A stretch of 64,000 nucleotides of DNA from Aptenodytes patagonicus. Taxonomy: Eukaryota > Chordata > Aves > Sphenisciformes > Spheniscidae. The DNA lies in assembly GCF_965638725.1 (NCBI RefSeq), contig NC_134949.1:80940017-81004016 (forward strand), read 5' to 3'. Within the stretch, counting starts at the first letter, position 1. The number at the start of each line of letters is the position of its first letter. The notes under the pieces are model-generated. The model saw only the letters and a program-made list of their open reading frames with translations. It did not search any database and was not told the origin of the DNA. Positions 31,888 to 64,000 of the stretch are shown here, one piece after another. Made by a program: the position numbers and the translations under genes.

Positions 31888-33563
31888 GCAAATATGGCAA
31901 AACTCAACAATTTGGGAACTACAGGCAAACAAAAGAGAGAGATCTTAAAAAGTGGTAAAATCTTCCCCTTTTAATGCATTACTGATGCAATGTTTTCATT
32001 TAGTTCTAAGACAGGAATTTTAGTAAGATTTCCTAGTTTTATATATTTCCCCATCCTCTTGGTAACTTGCAAACTTTGAGTAGTACATGTGGTTGACGGA
32101 TCTGTATCAAAGATGCAAATAACTGGGAGGTTATTCATGTTACCGTACAGCTTATCTGAAAGCAAAACTTACTGCTCCTCTGTCCTCAGCAAGGGTTTCC
32201 CTCTTAACAGCTAGACTGCCTGAATAAGACATCTTTGTACAGAGGGTATTCAGTTCAATTAACTTACAAACTCCTTATTAAAATTCAGTAGAAACTCTAT
32301 ATGAGTTTCTGTATTTTCTTTTTGGGACAATAAAAAGCATATAACTTAATAAAAGAGGGCTTAACCACCATTAGTAGGGTTGTACATCACTGATGGAGAC
32401 AAAGCAAGTTTATCAAAAGCAGACCCAGGGAAGCAGTATCCAGGATCACCCGCAGCTACCTCAAGACACAACGAGGAACTACACTTGTCAGCGAGTTGCC
32501 CAATGCGATGTGGGCAACAAAACACGTATACAAAGTGCCTTAGGACAGCAGTTCTACCACTGGCCTCGAGAGAACATAACCGGTCCCTTCCAGTCATGTC
32601 TGATTTCTGGAAAAACGAAAATTAACGTATACAAATAGGACAGAAAATACCAATGCTCCTTAAGATGCTTCTCCTGTCCTATAGCATTTGCTAAGCAAAT
32701 GTTCACATTGAGAAAATACGTGGCCACATTCACTTGAAAGCCTGGCTTGTTGTGACACAGCCTTTATATGCTTACAGCCATTAGTTGCAGCCAACCACCA
32801 AATTTTAGCCCCTGCTTATTCATAGGTTGTGACTTTCACAGTTTCACTTGAGCTCTATTTTTGTATAGGTCACACAGCAAGTTACTGCAGATCTGCAGAA
32901 AAAACTTGATCCAACAATTTCCTGATCCAAACAGTAGCTGCCATTGTACAGATGAAACTTCTCCACTTGAGAACTTAACGACATGGATTTAAAATAAGCT
33001 TTTTATTTTTTTGTTTTACCATTTTAAACTTGAAACTAGTATCAGAAACTAACAAGCAGCACTTGGAAAACTAAGTCAGGTCATTCTTACCTACACTGAT
33101 TTGTTTAGAATTGTGATAGACGACAGGATCAACGACAGCCATATTCTGCACTGAAAAGATCTTTGACTACTAAAAACCTGAGAGTTTGCTTAAAAACTAC
33201 TGTACTGTTAATTTTTCTCTTAACTGAACTGTTCACAAAGAGAAATCCTCTCTACTCTATTTCTAAGAAAATGCCTTTACAATTATTTGCCCACAGAAGT
33301 CATGACATTCTATTTCCCATCCCATGATTCTGATTTTTCTGCTACGGTTATCCAAATGTCTATGCTTCATTTAAGAGAGGAAGAGGAGAAGACAAGGCAA
33401 TTAGTCTCAACAAATGTAACATCTGTTTTGCCAGCCCTCCTCAATACAGAAATTCTTTGGATTAACATTCCAAAGGATTATATTAAAAAGAAAGAAGTCA
33501 CCGAGTGTGAGAACACCTGCAATATGGAAAATAAGATGAGGGATACAAACAGCTCTGATCCCT

Positions 33564-64000
<30,437 letters not shown>

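Larger units (their letters stand above)
26270..33563. other. Convergent intergenic / 3'UTR region between TTC38 and the PARP12-like gene
   Basis: The two genes end toward each other here. The region should contain both 3'UTRs. Possible polyadenylation signals are AATAAA at 28107-28112 (plus, for TTC38) and AATAAA read on the minus strand at 31882-31887 and 33002-33007 (for the PARP12-like gene). A TTCC microsatellite lies at about 31087-31116. Short open frames exist on both strands, the longest about 159 codons at 27182-27661 minus, but none shows a recognisable domain or splice partner. Confidence 0.6.

Overview
The window is vertebrate nuclear DNA and almost certainly avian. It has split genes with GT-AG introns, three CR1 LINE copies (two ending in the typical bird CR1 ATTCTATG-type tail), and ERV-L-type retroviral elements. 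The species cannot be named from the sequence.

Layout, left to right. (1) Bases 1-4780, minus strand: one uninterrupted frame of 1,593 codons that runs off the left edge. It is the N-terminal part of PKDREJ, the sperm polycystin-1-family receptor: signal peptide, REJ ectodomain, divergent GPS and first transmembrane helix. (2) About 4,781-5,560: a GC/CpG-rich head-to-head promoter region shared by PKDREJ and TTC38. (3) 5218-26269, plus strand: the complete 14-exon TTC38 gene, predicted 466 aa, with all splice phases agreeing. Its introns hold CR1 copies, a poly-C tract and AT-rich repeats. (4) 26270-33563: convergent intergenic/3'UTR DNA. (5) 33564 to beyond 64000, minus strand: a PARP12-like mono-ADP-ribosyltransferase gene. 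Twelve coding exons are visible, the first cut by the right edge. They encode CCCH zinc fingers, WWE modules and a PARP catalytic domain with His, Tyr and Ile at the triad positions. (6) Inside intron 3 of that gene, in antisense orientation, lies a full-length env-less ERV-L-type provirus (49597-56732) with near-identical LTRs. It is nested in an older related LTR (49161-49596 plus 56733-56872). Another solo LTR (42297-42923) and a possible unrelated LTR (43147-43631) lie in intron 6.

PKDREJ next to TTC38 is the arrangement known from the human 22q13 region, which supports both calls. The PARP12-like gene downstream of TTC38 is not the human neighbour, so it is either a lineage-specific paralogue or a rearranged locus. 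The most unusual part of the window is the provirus. It has a tRNA-Lys primer site with ERV-L-type pol, a gag frame that opens with hydrophobic membrane segments and carries an 11-unit Thr/Pro/Ala repeat, gag and pol in one frame separated by a single TAG, and pol broken by two in-frame TGA codons. It sits in an intron of a gene whose family is known for interferon-linked antiviral roles.

Exon boundaries were read by eye from splice consensus, reading phase and family similarity. No alignment or database search was run.
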